Shown here piece after piece: positions 61,445 through 64,000 of a stretch of DNA of 64,000 bases. Where the stretch lies: the NCBI RefSeq assembly GCF_009299485.1, contig NZ_WBSO01000001.1:248001-312000 (forward strand). Reading direction: 5' to 3'. Position 1 is the first letter of the stretch. Every line of letters begins with the position of its first letter. Below the pieces are notes generated by a model. The model was not told the origin of the DNA. It saw only the letters and a list, made by a program, of their open reading frames with translations, and did not search any database. The DNA comes from Bifidobacterium apri (GTDB lineage Bacteria > Actinomycetota > Actinomycetes > Actinomycetales > Bifidobacteriaceae). Made by a program: the position numbers and the translations under genes.

Positions 61445-64000
61445 ATGACAGACGATATACAGCAGCAGGAGGTCGGATCAGGCGGATCCACCGGTCAGAC
61501 AGGCGCTGCCGTCAGCTCCCCTGCCAACACCGGCGCGGACGGATCCGCCGCTCTGGCCTTGCAAGAACAGGCGCAGACGGCAACGCCAGCTGAGTCTGCT
61601 AACGATTCAGGGAATACCACGGATAGCGCCAATACGCACGGCGGACCTGCCAAAGTCGGATCTGGCGAATCTGGCGCAACAGATGCCGGTCATCAAGCTG
61701 AATCAGAAGAGAATCCGGAATCCGAACCCACAGATTCAGATTCCGCCGCTGACGCCGCCGAAGAAATCCTGGAGGAAGGCGCATCACGCAGCAACTCCTA
61801 CCTCAGCGGGCTCAAAGGCGTCACCATCCCCAACACCACGCCGTTCTACTCGGACAAAGTGCAGCGCGGGCGTCACTTCTCCGACAAAACCGCCATTCGC
61901 GCGGATGACCCAAACCTCGACGACGGTATGAAGAAGATTTTCGCCATGCTTGACGAAAACGCTTCAGCATACTACGAAAAGCAGGACGCCCAGAAGCCCA
62001 AGCTGTTCCCCGAATCATCCTACGAAGCAAAGCCGGAGGAAACCCTGCCCTCCGACAGTTCACTGGCAGAGCTGGCGCAGCAATCAGCTCGAATCAACAG
62101 CCGGGACGACGTGCAAATCGAAGCGTCGCTCGGCCTGAAACCAGGCGACTTGGAAAACTTCGACGACTTCGACGACTTCGACGATGAACGCAAGAAAACG
62201 TATGCGACGCTCACCGGCACGCTCACGCCGATCAGCGCTCCGATCCTCAGCGAGGGACAGAACGCGATAGTCGCAGAAGCTGGCGAGAACAGCAGCGATG
62301 TGAGCGAAGCCGGCAATGCCAACGCGGACGGTAATGTCAACGCGGACGGTAATGCAAACGTTGGCAATCCTGCCGTAAACGCGACCGTTGCAGGCGCTGC
62401 CGACGCAGCTGGTGCTGCTGACGCTGCTGAGGATGCGTCTGAACCCGTTGCCGCTGACACCGGCGCCACAGCAGGTGATGCCAGCGATGCCGACAAGGCT
62501 GCTGCTGCCGCGGTTAAGACTGCCGAGCCAGCCGCGCAAGCCGGTCAACAAGCCAATCAGCCCGCCGCCGAATCTGGGCAAACGAGCACGCGCGAGCATG
62601 CTGCACAAGCTCAGTCAACCGCACCATCAACGCAAGCCGCACAACAACAAGTCAACACACCAACCACCACCACTTCCAACGAATCGCACACCATGAACGA
62701 ACAGCAATCAGCAACCCAAACCCAAACACCTACTCAAACGCCGACAGCCGAACAGGTGCAAGCCCTGCAAGCGCAATATCTTGCCCAACAGCAAGCCGCA
62801 CAAGCCCGTCAGCAGCAGTACGCTGCGTACCAGCAGGCCATGCTCCAGCAGATGCAAGCGCAGCAACAGGCTTCACAAGCGCAAGCGCAAAACCAGCAAG
62901 CCGCAGCGACAACCACCATCAGCTCCGCACAAATGCAGGTCTACCAGCAGCGCATGCAGGCGCAAGCGATCCAAGCGCAGCAGATGCGTCAGGCACAATC
63001 AGCACAAGCCGCGCAAACGGGAGCCCAGCAGGCTGCACAGGGTAATGTCTCTTACCAGCAGGTCAATCTGCAGGCGCCGACCTTCGTCGTACCGCCGACC
63101 GACGACAGCGGAAAAAACAACGCCGTCCTCAAAAAGCGTCGCGAAAAGGCACAGCTGGTCGCACAAACAATGTTCCGCGAGCATCCCGACGCCGACACCG
63201 AATTCATCAACGCGGTGTACCGTCTGGTGGAACTCAACGCGTCCGATCTTCACTTGGTGGTTGGCGACAACCCCATGCTGCGAGTCGATGGGCGACTCAC
63301 GCCAGTGCCGGAAAGCCAAGTCTGGGATAAGGAGCGGACGTTGGCTGCGGTGCAGGTGATGACGACGGATCAGGAGTTGCAGCGGTTCGAGCAGGAGCTC
63401 GAGTTGGATGTGTCGTTCGCAATCGGGGATCTGGTCAGGTTCCGTGTGAACGTGTATCAGGACCGTAACGGCGTGTGCGCGGCGTTGCGTACGATCCCGT
63501 TGGAGATCAAGTCGGTGACGCAGTTGGGTCTGGACCAGAAGATCGCGGACCTGGCGCTCCTGCCGCGCGGCCTGGTGTTGGTGTGCGGCCCGACGGGTTC
63601 GGGCAAGTCGACCACGCTGGCGGCGATCGTGGACAAGGCGAACGCGGAGCGGCATGACCATATCATCACGATCGAGGACCCGATCGAGTTCGTGCACCGG
63701 CATAAGAACTGCGTGGTCAGCCAGCGTGAGGTGGGCACGGACACGTTGAGTTTCGCGGAGGCGCTCAAGCACGCGTTGCGTGAGGACCCGGACATCATCA
63801 TGGTGGGCGAGTTGCGTGACCTGGAGACAATCAGCACGGCGTTGACGGCCGTGGAGACCGGCCACCTGGTGTTCGCGACCCTGCATACGCAGGACGCGGG
63901 CTCGACGGTGGATCGTCTGATCGACGTGTATCCGGAGAACCAGCAGCAGCAGATCCGCGTGCAGGTCGCGTCCACGTTGCGGGCGGTGATCGTACAGACG
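61445..64000 (+). CDS. pilT: PilT-type retraction ATPase with very long disordered N-terminus (3' end outside window)
   Basis: The frame is open without a stop from ATG 61445 (AAGGA six bases upstream) to the window edge, at least 852 residues. Residues 1 to about 580 are low complexity: first Asp/Glu/Ala/Ser-rich with a DDFDDFDD repeat and an NANADGNVNADGN repeat, then Gln/Ala-rich (QQQAAQARQQQYAAYQQAM). The PilT core starts near 583 (DTEFINAVYRLVELNASDLHLVVGD). Walker A GPTGSGKST is near 715, Asp box ITIEDPIEF, Walker B DPDIIMVGELRD and His box FATLHTQDA follow. No zinc cysteines are seen. PilT is normally about 350 residues. It follows pilB by 89 bp. Confidence 0.9.
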   Translation, partial: MTDDIQQQEVGSGGSTGQTGAAVSSPANTGADGSAALALQEQAQTATPAESANDSGNTTDSANTHGGPAKVGSGESGATDAGHQAESEENPESEPTDSDSAADAAEEILEEGASRSNSYLSGLKGVTIPNTTPFYSDKVQRGRHFSDKTAIRADDPNLDDGMKKIFAMLDENASAYYEKQDAQKPKLFPESSYEAKPEETLPSDSSLAELAQQSARINSRDDVQIEASLGLKPGDLENFDDFDDFDDERKKTYATLTGTLTPISAPILSEGQNAIVAEAGENSSDVSEAGNANADGNVNADGNANVGNPAVNATVAGAADAAGAADAAEDASEPVAADTGATAGDASDADKAAAAAVKTAEPAAQAGQQANQPAAESGQTSTREHAAQAQSTAPSTQAAQQQVNTPTTTTSNESHTMNEQQSATQTQTPTQTPTAEQVQALQAQYLAQQQAAQARQQQYAAYQQAMLQQMQAQQQASQAQAQNQQAAATTTISSAQMQVYQQRMQAQAIQAQQMRQAQSAQAAQTGAQQAAQGNVSYQQVNLQAPTFVVPPTDDSGKNNAVLKKRREKAQLVAQTMFREHPDADTEFINAVYRLVELNASDLHLVVGDNPMLRVDGRLTPVPESQVWDKERTLAAVQVMTTDQELQRFEQELELDVSFAIGDLVRFRVNVYQDRNGVCAALRTIPLEIKSVTQLGLDQKIADLALLPRGLVLVCGPTGSGKSTTLAAIVDKANAERHDHIITIEDPIEFVHRHKNCVVSQREVGTDTLSFAEALKHALREDPDIIMVGELRDLETISTALTAVETGHLVFATLHTQDAGSTVDRLIDVYPENQQQQIRVQVASTLRAVIVQT

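Overview
This 64 kb window is chromosomal DNA of a high-GC Gram-positive actinobacterium, most likely a Bifidobacterium or close Bifidobacteriaceae relative. The gene content supports this: an actinobacterial division region with Wag31/DivIVA and SepF; a lexA/divS-like/nrdR neighbourhood; a PriA-type histidine isomerase; an L-lactate dehydrogenase next to hflX; and CGAAC-N4-GTTCG type SOS boxes. The genus call is an inference from order and protein style, because no rRNA or tRNA gene lies in the window.

Layout. 1-6.4 kb (minus strand): the head of the dcw cell wall and division cluster, mraZ-rsmH-ftsL-like-ftsI-degenerate murE-like-murF (cut by the window edge), preceded by a clear MraZ operator. 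7-10.6 kb (plus): a HelD-type RNA polymerase-associated helicase and serA. 10.6-13.4 kb: a tandem hairpin array, then nrdR and a LysM protein divergent from lexA, with three SOS boxes between them. 13.8-23 kb: a cation efflux protein, ldh, hflX, a methyltransferase and a large HrpA helicase. 23-26.8 kb: a repeat array split by a MITE-like insertion, a secreted wall-associated protein and an MFS exporter. 26.8-34.1 kb: glnA downstream of hisD-hisC-hisB-unknown-hisH-priA, all on the minus strand. 34.3-47 kb: dnaE, rluD-like, lspA, divIVA/wag31, yggT, sepF, ftsZ, dus and glyS. 47-49 kb: about 2 kb without genes, filled by periodic repeats and low-complexity DNA. 49-64 kb: a type IV pilus locus.

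The pilus locus is the main accessory system. On the plus strand lie the extension ATPase pilB and a retraction ATPase pilT, which is open at the right edge. Divergently, on the minus strand, lie a major pilin, two minor pilins (PilV- and PilW-like), a short leader ORF, the platform protein pilC, a very large PilX-like pilin with a possible adhesive ectodomain, the prepilin peptidase pilD, and pilM, pilN and pilO. Together they give a near-complete inner-membrane type IV pilus machine suited to a one-membrane cell, with no secretin in view. PilT carries a disordered extension of about 580 residues ahead of its motor core.

The other notable theme is intergenic structure. Families of short palindromic units occur as tandem arrays with very regular spacing: about 73 bp at 23.1 and 47.1-47.7 kb, and about 51 bp at 10.8 and 26.6 kb. 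A 370-bp element with 27-bp terminal inverted repeats and an 8-bp target duplication has inserted into one of these arrays. Subtracting it restores the array period exactly.
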